DNA from: an uncultured Lachnospiraceae bacterium
GTDB taxonomy: Bacteria; Bacillota; Clostridia; Lachnospirales; Lachnospiraceae
Length of the DNA stretch: 55,479 nucleotides
Assembly: GCA_947586255.1 (NCBI GenBank)
Contig: CANPXP010000014.1
Span: 1 to 55,479 of the forward strand
Direction of reading: 5' to 3'
The position numbers and the translations under genes are program-made. The notes under the pieces were generated by a model that saw nothing but the letters and a program-made list of their open reading frames with translations, was not told the origin of the DNA and ran no database searches. Positions within the stretch are counted from its first letter, which is position 1. Each line of letters opens with the position of its first letter. Below, one piece after another: positions 24,371 to 33,220 of this stretch.

Positions 24371-24534
24371 AAGAGGGAGTAGTTATCCTGTGTAAGCAAC
24401 ATACCCTGACGCACAGTCATGTTTACACGCTTTCTGTTCCACGGGCAGGCGGAACCGCAGATTTGTGATTCGCCAACGGGGAATGCGACGGAGAGAACGA
24501 GACTTTTAGCAGCGATGCCGAGAGTCTCTTTTTT
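24371..24534 (+). ncRNA. yybP-ykoY (Mn2+) riboswitch with terminator
   Basis: The leader of the cation exchanger carries the hallmarks of the yybP-ykoY motif: GGGAGTAG near its start, then AACATACCCTGACG and ACAGTCATG, a variable arm, and near the end CGAGACTTTTAGC, close to the family's GAGACCTTTGC. The last element overlaps an expression platform: GAGACT (24499-24504) pairs with AGTCTC (24523-24528) and six Ts follow. Metal binding would prevent this terminator from forming. A TTGACA at 24328 probably begins the promoter; its -10 is weak (TAAGTT). Confidence 0.8.
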
Positions 24535-24630
24535 ATTTTATTATACTTTTTATGATACTTTATTATGCGCGGTCCATGAGCCGGACAGACCGGCTGTGCG
24601 GGCCGCGGGAGAGAAACGGAGGAAGGGAAA

Positions 24631-25605
24631 ATGGAAGTAGTGCTGCAGCTGGCGCTTTTGGCGCTGGGTTTCTTTCTGCTGGTAAAGGGCGCGGACTGGT
24701 TCGTGGAAGGCGCGAGCAAGGTGGCGGAGAAATTCGGCATTCCGCAGCTTGTCATCGGCCTCACCATCGTGGCGATCGGCACATCCCTGCCGGAGGCGGC
24801 GGTCAGTGTGTCCGCGGCGCTGAAAGGCAGCGCGGAGATCACCATCGGCAATATCGTGGGGAGCAATATTCTGAATGTCCTGCTGATTCTGGGCGTCACG
24901 TCGGTGATCGCGCCCATCGCGGTGCAGAAGTCCACGGTGAAGTATGAGCTGCCCTTTGTGATCGCGGTATCCGCCCTGCTCATGGCCGTCGGCTATACGG
25001 ACAATGTGGTCGGCCGCGTGGACGGCGTCATTCTGTGGCTGCTGCTGTTTCTGTACCTGGCGTATCTGCTTCTCATGGCGAAAAAGGGTGAGAATGGGCC
25101 GAAGGAAAGCAATCAGGGAGACATGCCTGGGGGCGCGTCCGGCAAGCCCGAAGACAAGCCCATGCCCGTCTGGAAAATGCTCCTGCTGATTGTTGTGGGC
25201 GGCTGCCTGATCGTGCTTGGCTCGGATGTGGCGGTGGACGCGGCGACGGCGCTGGCGCGGATCTTCGGCATGAGCGAGCGGCTGATCGGCCTGACGATCG
25301 TGGCCTTCGGCACGTCTCTGCCGGAGCTGGTGACGAGCGCGACCGCGGCGGTCAAGGGCAAGGCAGATATCGCGGTTGGCAATATCGTGGGGAGCAATAT
25401 TTTCAATATCCTGTTTGTGGTGGGAACCTCCGCCTTGATCACGCCTGTCGCCTACGCGGAGAATTTCTTCGTGGACAGCATTGTCTGCATTGCCACAGTG
25501 GCGCTTCTGTGGATTCTGGTGGCGAAGAACAAGCGCCTTGGCCGTGCCGGAGGCGCCTGTCTGCTAGTCGGTTATGCCGCGTATTTTGTGTATTTGATGA
25601 GATAG
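24631..25605 (+). CDS. CaCA-family Ca2+/Na+ (cation/H+) antiporter, YrbG type
   Basis: This 324-residue membrane protein has two inverted halves, each with the alpha-repeat of the CaCA superfamily: TIVAIGTSLPEAAVS...IGNIVGSNILN in the first half and TIVAFGTSLPELVTS...VGNIVGSNIFN in the second. Acidic residues in these repeats bind the cation. A glycine- and charge-rich cytoplasmic loop separates the halves. The protein normally exports Ca2+, but control by an apparent Mn2+ riboswitch suggests Mn2+ export here; that substrate is inference. GGAGGAAGGG precedes the ATG. Confidence 0.94.
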   Translation: MEVVLQLALLALGFFLLVKGADWFVEGASKVAEKFGIPQLVIGLTIVAIGTSLPEAAVSVSAALKGSAEITIGNIVGSNILNVLLILGVTSVIAPIAVQKSTVKYELPFVIAVSALLMAVGYTDNVVGRVDGVILWLLLFLYLAYLLLMAKKGENGPKESNQGDMPGGASGKPEDKPMPVWKMLLLIVVGGCLIVLGSDVAVDAATALARIFGMSERLIGLTIVAFGTSLPELVTSATAAVKGKADIAVGNIVGSNIFNILFVVGTSALITPVAYAENFFVDSIVCIATVALLWILVAKNKRLGRAGGACLLVGYAAYFVYLMR

Positions 25606-25617
25606 ATGACCGGAATT

Positions 25618-26505
25618 TCAGTCAACTCTTTCTTTTCCCCAGAAGAACACCGCCACCGTGCCGGGGCCGGTGTGCGCGCCGATGGTTGTGCCGATGCTGT
25701 TGATCAGCACCCGCCCGTCCAGATGCGGGAAGCGGGCTTCGATCAGGTCGGCCACGGCTCTGGCGTCGTCGTAGCAGGCGGAGTGGGAGATGTAGCACTT
25801 GCCGCTGTAGGCGGTGCCGTCGTCTGCGAACTCCTCCATCTTGTCCACGATGGCCTGGATGACCTTGCGCTTGGTGCGGATCTTGTAGCGCGGGATCAGA
25901 CGCCCCATATAGTCCACATTCAGAAGCGGGCAGATGTTCAGCATACCGCCCACAAAGCCTGCCGTCTTGGAGACGCGGCCGCCCTTGATGAAGAACGTCA
26001 GATCCGTGGAGAAGAACCAGTGGTGCAGTCTGAGCCGGTTGGCCAGCGTCCACTCGTACAGTTCGTCGATTCCCATTCCATCGTCCCGCAGATCCGCCAG
26101 TTTGTCCATCAGCAGGCCGAAGCCGGAGGACGCCGCGAGGGAATCCGCGATATAAATTTTGCGGTCCGGGTATTTTTCTTCCAGCATATCCTTGGCGATC
26201 AGGGCGGAGTTCATCACGCCCGTGATGCCGGAGGACAGGCACAGGTGCAGAATATCGTGCCCCTCCTGCAGGAAAGGCTCGAAGTAGGAGACGAACTCCT
26301 CCGTGTTGATCTGGGAAGTCTTGGTGTCCGCGCCGTTCGTCATGGCGGCGTAGAACTGATCGAAGGGCATCGACTTGCCTAAATCGTCCGCGTACTGTAC
26401 GCCGTCCAGCTCATAGTGGAAGCAGATGTACGAGATGCGGCGCTTCAGAAAATGCTCGTTCGACAGGTCCGCGGTGGAACAGCAGCTTAAGACATATTCG
26501 TTCAT
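25618..26505 (-). CDS. DegV family fatty-acid-binding protein
   Basis: This 295-residue DegV protein has the two-domain fold that encloses one fatty acid. Visible motifs are SCCSTADL at the start, KTSQINTEEF, the LCLSSGITGVMNSA loop, IADSLAASSGFG, FFIKGGRVSKTAG and the C-terminal SIGTTIGAHTGPGTVAVFF. In Firmicutes, FakB proteins of this family present fatty acids to the kinase FakA; no fakA gene is seen here. AAGGAG precedes the start. It is divergent from the phosphofructokinase gene. Confidence 0.95.
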   Translation of the reverse strand: MNEYVLSCCSTADLSNEHFLKRRISYICFHYELDGVQYADDLGKSMPFDQFYAAMTNGADTKTSQINTEEFVSYFEPFLQEGHDILHLCLSSGITGVMNSALIAKDMLEEKYPDRKIYIADSLAASSGFGLLMDKLADLRDDGMGIDELYEWTLANRLRLHHWFFSTDLTFFIKGGRVSKTAGFVGGMLNICPLLNVDYMGRLIPRYKIRTKRKVIQAIVDKMEEFADDGTAYSGKCYISHSACYDDARAVADLIEARFPHLDGRVLINSIGTTIGAHTGPGTVAVFFWGKERVD

Positions 26506-26604
26506 AGGGGTACTCCTTTTTCATGACAGGCGGGCGGCCGCCGTCCGGGCAAACTGTTTAAGATAAAAAAAGTGTACCATGTTCCGCGGAAAAATTCAAA
26601 TACC

Positions 26605-26633
26605 TTGTACTGGCCGGATTTTTCTGGTATAAT
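26605..26633 (+). promoter_or_regulatory. Promoter of the phosphofructokinase gene
   Basis: TTGTAC (26605-26610) and a perfect TATAAT (26628-26633) are 17 bases apart and lie about 70 bases before the start codon. Confidence 0.85.
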
Positions 26634-26704
26634 CACTGTAGCGTCCGCGGCGGCGGACAGACAGGTTTTTATCCATAAAATATACAAGGACAAGGAGAGA
26701 GAGC

Positions 26705-27931
26705 ATGAAAGGAAATATTGTTGTTGGACAGTCCGGCGGCCCCACGGCCGTGATCAACTCTTCCGTTGCGGGTGTGTACGCGGCGGCGAAGAAGCTGGGC
26801 GTGAAGAAGATTTACGGTATGGTACACGGCATCGAGGGATTCCTGGAGGATAAGATGATCGATCTGGGGGATTACCTGGACGATGAGACGGGCATTGAGA
26901 TGTTGAAGAGAACGCCCTCCGCGTTCCTCGGTTCCTGCCGTTTTAAGATGCCCCAGATCGACGGTCACGAGGACGTATACGAGAAGGTTTTTGAGATCAT
27001 GGAGAAGCATGATATCGAGTGCCTGTTCTACGCGGGCGGCAACGACTCCATGGACACGGTCAAGATGCTGTCCGACTACGCGGCGGCGCACAATAAGCCG
27101 CAGCGCTTCATGGGCGTGCCCAAGACCATCGACAACGATCTGCCTGTGACGGATCACTGCCCGGGCTACGGTTCGGCGGCGAAGTATATCGCGACCTCCA
27201 TCAAGGAAGTCATCCGCGACAACGCATCCTTCGGCGCGAAGAAGCCCACCATCTGTATCGTGGAGATCATGGGGCGCAACGCGGGCTGGCTCACGGCGGC
27301 GGCGGCGCTCGCCAAGGGTGACGACTGCGAGGGCTGCGACGCGATCTATCTGCCCGAGAAGGTTTTTGATATCGACAAGTTCGTTGCGGACGTGAAGGAT
27401 CTGGCTGCCAGAAAATCCTCCGTCGTCATCGCAGTGTCCGAGGGCGTCAAGGTGGCGGACGGCAGATATGTGTGCGAGATCGGCAGAGAGGTGGCTGTGG
27501 ACGCGTTCGGCCACAAGCAGATGTCCGGCACGGCGGTGATGCTGGCGGAGAAGATCGCCGCGGAGACGGGACTTAAGACCCGCGCAATCGAGTTTTCCAC
27601 CCTGCAGAGAGCGGCGACGCATCTGGCGTCCCTGACGGATATCAACGAGGCGTTCCAGGCCGGCCACGACGCGGTTATGGCTGCCGAGGAGGGCAAGACC
27701 GGCATGATGATCACGCTGAACCGCAACGGCGACGCGCCCTATCAGTGCGGCACGAGCGCGTATGATATCCACGCGATCGCCAATGTGGAGAGAAATGTTC
27801 CCGACGAGTGGATCACGCCTGACGGCAAGGGCCTGACGGAAGATTACGAGAAGTATGCGAGACCGCTCATCATGGGCGAGCTGCAGCCTCTCTACGTCAA
27901 CGGTCTGCCGAGACATCTGGTAAGAAAGTAA
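26705..27931 (+). CDS. 6-phosphofructokinase, PPi-dependent type
   Basis: This 408-residue PfkA-superfamily enzyme phosphorylates fructose 6-phosphate in glycolysis. Residues that set the phosphate donor point to pyrophosphate: the ATP-type GGDGS is GGNDS (Asn113-Asp114) and the ATP-type PGTIDND is PKTIDND (Lys140). The MGRNAGWL substrate motif and QRAATHLA are present. PPi enzymes run close to equilibrium and save ATP, which suits a fermentative anaerobe. Promoter and terminator mark a single-gene unit. AAGGAGAGAG precedes the ATG. The exact subfamily was not determined. Confidence 0.93.
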   Translation: MKGNIVVGQSGGPTAVINSSVAGVYAAAKKLGVKKIYGMVHGIEGFLEDKMIDLGDYLDDETGIEMLKRTPSAFLGSCRFKMPQIDGHEDVYEKVFEIMEKHDIECLFYAGGNDSMDTVKMLSDYAAAHNKPQRFMGVPKTIDNDLPVTDHCPGYGSAAKYIATSIKEVIRDNASFGAKKPTICIVEIMGRNAGWLTAAAALAKGDDCEGCDAIYLPEKVFDIDKFVADVKDLAARKSSVVIAVSEGVKVADGRYVCEIGREVAVDAFGHKQMSGTAVMLAEKIAAETGLKTRAIEFSTLQRAATHLASLTDINEAFQAGHDAVMAAEEGKTGMMITLNRNGDAPYQCGTSAYDIHAIANVERNVPDEWITPDGKGLTEDYEKYARPLIMGELQPLYVNGLPRHLVRK

Positions 27932-27981
27932 AGCGCACAGGCGAAGAAGAGAAATTTGAGACGTCCGCAGGGACGGCTGAC

Positions 27982-28022
27982 AGAAGGGCATACGGGCGCA
28001 GAACCGCGTGCCCTTCTTTTTT
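27982..28022 (+). terminator. Terminator of the phosphofructokinase gene
   Basis: AGAAGGGCA (27982-27990) pairs with TGCCCTTCT (28009-28017), with an inner CGC/GCG pairing, and is followed by Ts. Confidence 0.9.
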
Positions 28023-28142
28023 ACGCGTGCAACTCGCAAAGCGTGTTTCAGTTCGTTTCTCCGGCGGTTGTGCCGAAGGAACGGTTTTGTCGTGAAAAGC
28101 TCTCCGTGCGGCGTAAGCGGTCGGCCGGATTGTGCGGGCCTG

Positions 28143-28151
28143 TGGTATAAT
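28143..28151 (+). promoter_or_regulatory. Extended -10 promoter of the NRPS-like gene
   Basis: TGG-TATAAT matches the extended -10 pattern, with TATAAT at 28146-28151. No good -35 is present at 17 bases. It lies about 80 bases before the start codon. Confidence 0.6.
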
Positions 28152-28232
28152 AGACATTGGAATTCGTCTGCTGCGCACTCGGAAAATACGGCACAAAAGC
28201 AGGAGACAACAAAGAAACGAGGAGGTTCGGAT

Positions 28233-31187
28233 ATGGGAGAAACGAAGACATTTCCTGATATTTTCAGGGAGATAACGGAGAAATATCCTTCGAAGACTGC
28301 AATAACGGATAATGACGGTACAAGATGTACCACATATGCGCAGCTTGACGATATCAGTTCCAGAATATGCGGCGCTATTATGGAGAGAGGAATCACTAAG
28401 GGCGATCTGGTGCCGATCTGCATGTCGAGATGCACCGAATACATCGCCGCGGAGATAGGCGTGTTAAAGGCGGGCGCGGCGTTTATCGCGCTTTCGACGG
28501 AGTACCCGCAGGCAAGGATCGATTATATCAGTAAAGACTGCGGCGCAAAGATGATCATTGACGACGAATTTGTCCGCACGGCCATACAGCATGAACCGGC
28601 AGAGGCCGTGCCGGTCAATTCCGACGACAGGGCGTTTCTGATCTATACGTCCGGTTCTACGGGCAATCCGAAGGGCATAGTACATACCCACAAAAGCATG
28701 GCGGCTTCCGTTGCGCGTCATGCGGCCGCGTTTGACTCCACAGATCAGGATATTCATCTTTGCTGCGGCCCCTTCAGTTTTATCGTAATGATGGTAGATA
28801 TTTATACGCCGCTGTCTCAGGGCCAGACGATTCACGTTCTTGCCGAAGAAAAACGCAGGGATATCCGCGCGATAGAAAGGTATATCAAGGATTATGACAT
28901 CACAACGGCATTCATCAGTCCGCAGATGCTGAAGCTGATGAAGGTCGATGACAGCAAGCTCCGCTTAGTCGTCACAGGAAGCGAACGCGTGTCGCGCATT
29001 ACGGGAAACGGATACAGGTTTATGAATCTGTTCGGCTGCAGCGAGACCGCCGGCGTTGCGGTCATGTTTGAGGTAGACAAATCCTATGACAATACGCCGA
29101 TCGGCAAGGCGGCGAACGGCATCAGGGCTTTTCTGCTGTGCGACGACGGGCATACCGGAACATTTGGAGAAGAAGGAGAACTCTACATTGTCGGAGACAT
29201 AGCATGTGAATATTTCGGCATGCCCGAACAGACGGCGAAAGCGTTTGAAAAGCTTGATGACGGAAGCATCTGCTTCCACACAAACGATATCTGCCGTATG
29301 CTTCCCGACGGAAATCTTGTATATGTCGACCGCAAGGACTGGATGGTAAAAGTCAACGGCCAGCGCGTGGAGCTTGGCGAGGTGGAGGCGGCCTTTTCGT
29401 CTATCGAGGGCATTACCGCCGCGGCAGTGAAGGGATTCGTAAATTCGCATGGACAGACGTACATGTGCGCGTTTTACACAGCGAACCGGGAGTTTGAAAA
29501 CGAGGAGCTGAGAGAGATTCTTTCCGGCAAACTCCCCGAATATATGATTCCCTCGCATCTGGTTCAAATTGAAAAAATGCCGATCAACGCCAACGGCAAA
29601 ATCGACAGGAAAAGCTTGAAAGCGCCGGAAGAAAACGCGATCAAAAGAGAGTATACGGCGCCCAAAAACGAAAAGGAAGCCGCGATATGCAGCGCGTATG
29701 AAAAGATACTTGAAATATCCCGCGTGGGGGCGGACGAAGATTTCTTTGCCATTGGCGGGGATTCCATACAGGCAATGCTCCTTGCGTCGGAGCTGGACGG
29801 TCTGACGATCGACAATATTTATCAGTGTAAAACACCGTCGAAGCTGGCGGAGGTGTGGAACGGAAATACAAGGCAGGAGCGCAATGCGGCGGATGATCCG
29901 AAGTTTCAGGATCAGTTTGACGAATCGGGCAGGCTGCGCACACCGGTGAGCATGAGATTTTACAGAAAAACACAGGCTCCAAGGCTCGTGCTCAGATTTG
30001 ATGAAGAGATCGACGCCGATGCGCTTCAATATGCGGCGGAAAAAGCGCTTTCACGGTTTAAGGCGTTCAGCTTTAAGGTGGTCAAGGACGAAAGCCGTTA
30101 TTACTGCGCGCTCAACCATGAAAAACCTGTGATCCACCACAACGACCAGAGCCGCGGAACCGTAGGCGGCAAAGATAATAACGGATATCTCACGCGCATC
30201 GGATATTCCGGCAATGAGATAACAGTCGACATGTTCCACGGAACGAACGACGGCGTAGGCAGCATGAAATTCCTGCAGACACTTACCTATTATTACTGCA
30301 ACAAGAAATACGGGACGACATCTGAGGGCATAAGCGGTCTGATCCTGGCCGATACCGAAGAGGATCCGAGGGAATATGCCGACAGCACGCTGTTCCTTCC
30401 CGAAGAGCAGGCGGTTCCTGCCGGGAGATACGAATATGAACGCGCATACACCGTCGATGATGAAGTGATAGAAGAAAGCGGAAAATGCGCATATTATCAT
30501 TTCGCTGTCGACTGTGAAAATGCGGACAGGTACATCAATCAGAATGATACGAGCACGTCTGCTTTGTTTACTTACATGCTCAGCAGAGTCATCGCGGAAA
30601 AGAATGATCTGAAAGGTATGCCCATCGTGTCGGCTATGGCTGTTGACGCAAGACCGTCTTATCAGGCGGAGCCTACCATGCAGTGCTGCGTGAGCACGCT
30701 GTCGATACCCTATGACGAGAAGACAGCGGCCCTTTCCATGCGGGACGGACTCCGCAGCGTAAGGGACCGTATCATAGCCGAGGCGAATCCCGGCAATATC
30801 ACTGCCGCCGCGCAAAAAGAATATCTCCATATGCAGCGGGTAGGAAAGGAATGCCCTGCGCTTGAGGATAAGATCGCCTACTGCTCGAAGATGAATGAAA
30901 AGGCCGTGGGGCGTTATACCTTTGGAATAAGCTATGTCGGGGAACTCAAGTTTGGAAAGGGCATAGACGAACATATCAGCGATATCGCGGCGATACTTCC
31001 GGCCGGCGTGATACCTGTCACGGTAGAAATTGTGCGGGTGGGCGACGAGTACCAGATCACCTATATGTCGCGCCTGAAAAATGATCCGTATGCTCCGGCC
31101 CTGCGCGATCTGCTCAATGCGGAAGGGATCCCGTGCAAAATGGAGCAGAGGTCTGATTTCACGGAATGCGATATTGTACTCGGATGA
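28233..31187 (+). CDS. Single-module NRPS-like protein (adenylation - carrier - condensation-like)
   Basis: The protein has 984 residues. An adenylation domain (about 1-480) carries YTSGSTGNPKGI near 137, LFGCSETAG, YVDRKDWMVKVNGQRVELGEVE and the catalytic Lys in NANGKIDR. A carrier domain (about 485-550) has FFAIGGDSIQ, with Ser511 as the pantetheine site. The C-terminal ~430 residues resemble condensation or alcohol-acetyltransferase enzymes, with HGTNDG (His669, Asp673) as the HxxxDG motif. Where amino-acid-activating domains have Asp (SFDASVWE), this one reads FSFIVMMVD, so a substrate without an alpha-amino group is likely. There is no thioesterase. The start follows GAGGAGG; an in-frame upstream extension lacks such a site. 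Composition is AT-richer than the flanks, suggesting transfer. Confidence 0.9.
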   Translation: MGETKTFPDIFREITEKYPSKTAITDNDGTRCTTYAQLDDISSRICGAIMERGITKGDLVPICMSRCTEYIAAEIGVLKAGAAFIALSTEYPQARIDYISKDCGAKMIIDDEFVRTAIQHEPAEAVPVNSDDRAFLIYTSGSTGNPKGIVHTHKSMAASVARHAAAFDSTDQDIHLCCGPFSFIVMMVDIYTPLSQGQTIHVLAEEKRRDIRAIERYIKDYDITTAFISPQMLKLMKVDDSKLRLVVTGSERVSRITGNGYRFMNLFGCSETAGVAVMFEVDKSYDNTPIGKAANGIRAFLLCDDGHTGTFGEEGELYIVGDIACEYFGMPEQTAKAFEKLDDGSICFHTNDICRMLPDGNLVYVDRKDWMVKVNGQRVELGEVEAAFSSIEGITAAAVKGFVNSHGQTYMCAFYTANREFENEELREILSGKLPEYMIPSHLVQIEKMPINANGKIDRKSLKAPEENAIKREYTAPKNEKEAAICSAYEKILEISRVGADEDFFAIGGDSIQAMLLASELDGLTIDNIYQCKTPSKLAEVWNGNTRQERNAADDPKFQDQFDESGRLRTPVSMRFYRKTQAPRLVLRFDEEIDADALQYAAEKALSRFKAFSFKVVKDESRYYCALNHEKPVIHHNDQSRGTVGGKDNNGYLTRIGYSGNEITVDMFHGTNDGVGSMKFLQTLTYYYCNKKYGTTSEGISGLILADTEEDPREYADSTLFLPEEQAVPAGRYEYERAYTVDDEVIEESGKCAYYHFAVDCENADRYINQNDTSTSALFTYMLSRVIAEKNDLKGMPIVSAMAVDARPSYQAEPTMQCCVSTLSIPYDEKTAALSMRDGLRSVRDRIIAEANPGNITAAAQKEYLHMQRVGKECPALEDKIAYCSKMNEKAVGRYTFGISYVGELKFGKGIDEHISDIAAILPAGVIPVTVEIVRVGDEYQITYMSRLKNDPYAPALRDLLNAEGIPCKMEQRSDFTECDIVLG

Positions 31188-31220
31188 CGGCCCTGCAGCG
31201 ATATTTCATATCCAAATCAT

Positions 31221-31292
31221 ATCCGTTATAGAACGGCGCGCCCGGCTTTTGTACAGACAAAGCCGGGCGTAGTATTTACGGCGTGCGGGGCA
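31221..31292 (+). repeat. 72-base inverted repeat, left copy (contains a hairpin)
   Basis: This segment reappears in inverted orientation at 34746-34818 with roughly nine of ten bases matching. Its core is a hairpin, CGCCCGGCTTTTGT with ACAAAGCCGGGCG, which may act as terminator for the NRPS-like gene. In the right copy the same sequence forms the 3' end and terminator of an antitoxin-like gene, including its TAG stop, so the left copy looks like a gene-tail relic. Confidence 0.88.
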
Positions 31293-31300
31293 GAAAAGAA

Positions 31301-31510
31301 TCAATACGGCTCTTTCCGGTCTGTAAGCCCCAGCAGGTAGTCGACGCTCGTATTATGATAGCGGGCAAGCTTTATGAGAATAGAAGTAGGTATGTCGTTT
31401 TCGCCGGTTTCATACTTGGAATAACCGGTCTGCGACATACCTAATATTTTGGCCATTTGCGTCTGTGACAGATCTTTATCTTCTCTCAGGTTTCGTAAGC
31501 GTGGATACAT
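31301..31510 (-). CDS. Cro/CI (XRE) family regulator, 69 residues
   Basis: This is a minimal helix-turn-helix repressor, almost entirely HTH_3 domain: LRNLREDKDLSQTQMAKILGMSQTGYSKYETGENDIP, then ILIKLARYHNTSVDYLLGL. It has no effector or dimerisation domain beyond the fold. Three near-palindromic TTAACC...GGTTAA sites fill the divergent region between this gene and the MBOAT gene, so it probably represses itself and the MBOAT-SGNH operon. The stop lies nine bases from the left copy of the 72-base inverted repeat. Confidence 0.93.
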   Translation of the reverse strand: MYPRLRNLREDKDLSQTQMAKILGMSQTGYSKYETGENDIPTSILIKLARYHNTSVDYLLGLTDRKEPY

Positions 31511-31552
31511 GCTTGCCTCATTTCTGTTTTCCTATACCATGCAATATTATAT

Positions 31553-31631
31553 CTAACCTGTTTCAGGGTATTGATTTTTAACCTGAAATAGGTTAACATG
31601 AAACACGAAATCTTAACCTGTTTCGGGTTAA
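31553..31631. promoter_or_regulatory. Three operators for the Cro/CI-type regulator
   Basis: TTAACCTGAAATAGGTTAA (31578-31596) and TTAACCTGTTTCGGGTTAA (31613-31631) are near-perfect 19-base palindromes. A weaker third site, CTAACCTGTTTCAGGGTA, lies at 31553-31570. The sites cover the whole divergent promoter region. Confidence 0.85.
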
Positions 31632-31692
31632 CCATAGGGTGGGCGGATTCGCGAATGCTATACGTGATTTCTACAGATGAGGAGATAAGAAA

Positions 31693-33201
31693 ATGCTTTT
31701 TAACTCCATCGGATTTCTGGTTTTCTTTCCGACGGTCGTGCTGATCTATTATCTGCTGCCGCACAAGGCGAGATATTTGTGGCTTTTGGCGGCCAGCTGG
31801 TATTTTTATATGCAGTGGAATGCGCTTTATATTCTGCTGCTTCTTTCCTGTACGGCGGTTACATATGTCGCGGGACTTCTGCTGGAACAAATCAAAAGCA
31901 CCGCAGATATCGGCGAGGCGGAGATCAAAAAAAGAAAGCGATTGGTTCTGGCGTCCGCGCTCGTGATCAGTCTGGGTATGCTCGGATTTTTCAAATATGC
32001 CGATTTTGCGGTTCTAAATCTCAACAGGGTGCTGTCGATCTTGCATTTGCGGCAGTTTGCCTGGGAGTACAGCGTCGTACTGCCTGTGGGAATTTCCTTC
32101 TATACGCTGCAGGCTTTGGGATATCTGATCGATGTGTACAGAGGGGATATCTACGCGGAGCGAAATTTTTTCAGATATGCGCTGTTCCTGGCATTTTTCC
32201 CACAGCTGGTGGCAGGGCCGATCGAGCGGTCCAGGAATTTGCTGGTGCAGCTGTATGCGCCGAAGAGGTTTGACTGGGAAAAACTGCGGCGCGGTCTGTT
32301 GTTCATGCTGTGGGGGTATTTCCTGAAGGTGGTGATCGCCGACAGGGCAGCGATCATTGTGAGTACCGTGTATGACAATCCCGAAGAATACGCCGGCTTT
32401 GCGGTAGTTGTGGCGACGGTCTTTTTCGCGATACAGATCTACTGTGATTTCTACGGATATTCCGTGATTGCGAGAGGGGCGGCGAGCGCTCTCGGCATAG
32501 AACTGATGGATAATTTCAACGCGCCGTATTTCTCGCTGAGTGTGAAGGAATTCTGGCGCAGATGGCATATCTCGCTGTCGGGTTGGTTTCGGGATTACCT
32601 CTATATACCGCTTGGCGGCAATCGCAGGGGGAGGCTTCGAAAGCAGGCCAATCTGTTGACTGTATTCGCCGTGAGCGGCCTGTGGCATGGTGCGTCGGTT
32701 TCCTATATCGTGTGGGGACTGCTCAACGGAGTCTGGCAGGTTCTGGGGGAGTGGCTGGAAGCTGTAAAAGGCGCGCTGCGGCGAGTCCGCGGAGAGAGAG
32801 AAAAGAGAGCAAACCTGCTGTTTTGCGAGAGGCTGTTAAAACGCGCCCTCACTTTCGGCTTGATCTGTCTTGCCTGGGTATTTTTCCGGGCGGGAGATTT
32901 TTCCAATGCCTTAGAGATGCTGCGGCGTATGCTGCAGTTTGACTGGACTGCGGTCTTTGACGGCTCGGTCTATCGGCTGGGCGTGAGCGGCGAGTATTTT
33001 CATATCTTATGCGCCGCGATTCTGACACTTGCCTGTGTGGATTATCAGAAGTACAGAGGCATTGATGTGGCGTCGGTATTGCTTCGGCAGCGGTGGTGGT
33101 TTCGGATTGCGGCGGAAGTGGGGATGCTTTTTGTGATTCTGCTGTTTGGCTGTTATGGGGTGGAGTATGATACGAGTGCGTTCATTTATTTCCAGTTTTA
33201 A
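31693..33201 (+). CDS. MBOAT family O-acyltransferase (AlgI/DltB-like)
   Basis: This 502-residue membrane enzyme has about eleven helices. It shows AlgI-type motifs: the N-terminal MLFNSIGFLVFFPTVVLIYY, the LVAGPIERSRNLL segment, EFWRRWHISLSGWFRDYLYIPLGGN, and the catalytic His332 in SGLWHGAS. MBOAT proteins move acyl groups across the membrane onto glycans or teichoic acids, working with an extracellular SGNH partner, which the next gene supplies. Typical substrates are acetyl groups for exopolysaccharide or D-alanine for teichoic acid; neither can be fixed here. The divergent regulator's operators control its promoter. Confidence 0.94.
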   Translation: MLFNSIGFLVFFPTVVLIYYLLPHKARYLWLLAASWYFYMQWNALYILLLLSCTAVTYVAGLLLEQIKSTADIGEAEIKKRKRLVLASALVISLGMLGFFKYADFAVLNLNRVLSILHLRQFAWEYSVVLPVGISFYTLQALGYLIDVYRGDIYAERNFFRYALFLAFFPQLVAGPIERSRNLLVQLYAPKRFDWEKLRRGLLFMLWGYFLKVVIADRAAIIVSTVYDNPEEYAGFAVVVATVFFAIQIYCDFYGYSVIARGAASALGIELMDNFNAPYFSLSVKEFWRRWHISLSGWFRDYLYIPLGGNRRGRLRKQANLLTVFAVSGLWHGASVSYIVWGLLNGVWQVLGEWLEAVKGALRRVRGEREKRANLLFCERLLKRALTFGLICLAWVFFRAGDFSNALEMLRRMLQFDWTAVFDGSVYRLGVSGEYFHILCAAILTLACVDYQKYRGIDVASVLLRQRWWFRIAAEVGMLFVILLFGCYGVEYDTSAFIYFQF

Positions 33202-33220
33202 AATCCGCGGCGGCGGATGC

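Noticed and set aside
28008-28232. In-frame upstream extension of the NRPS-like protein
   Set aside because: It starts inside the preceding terminator, lacks a ribosome binding site and has Cys/Arg-rich composition; GAGGAGG marks the start at 28233.
26669-28444. 591-codon antisense frame over the phosphofructokinase gene
   Set aside because: A shadow of a real gene; the translation is Arg/His-rich and low in meaning, and it crosses promoter, terminator and the next gene's start.
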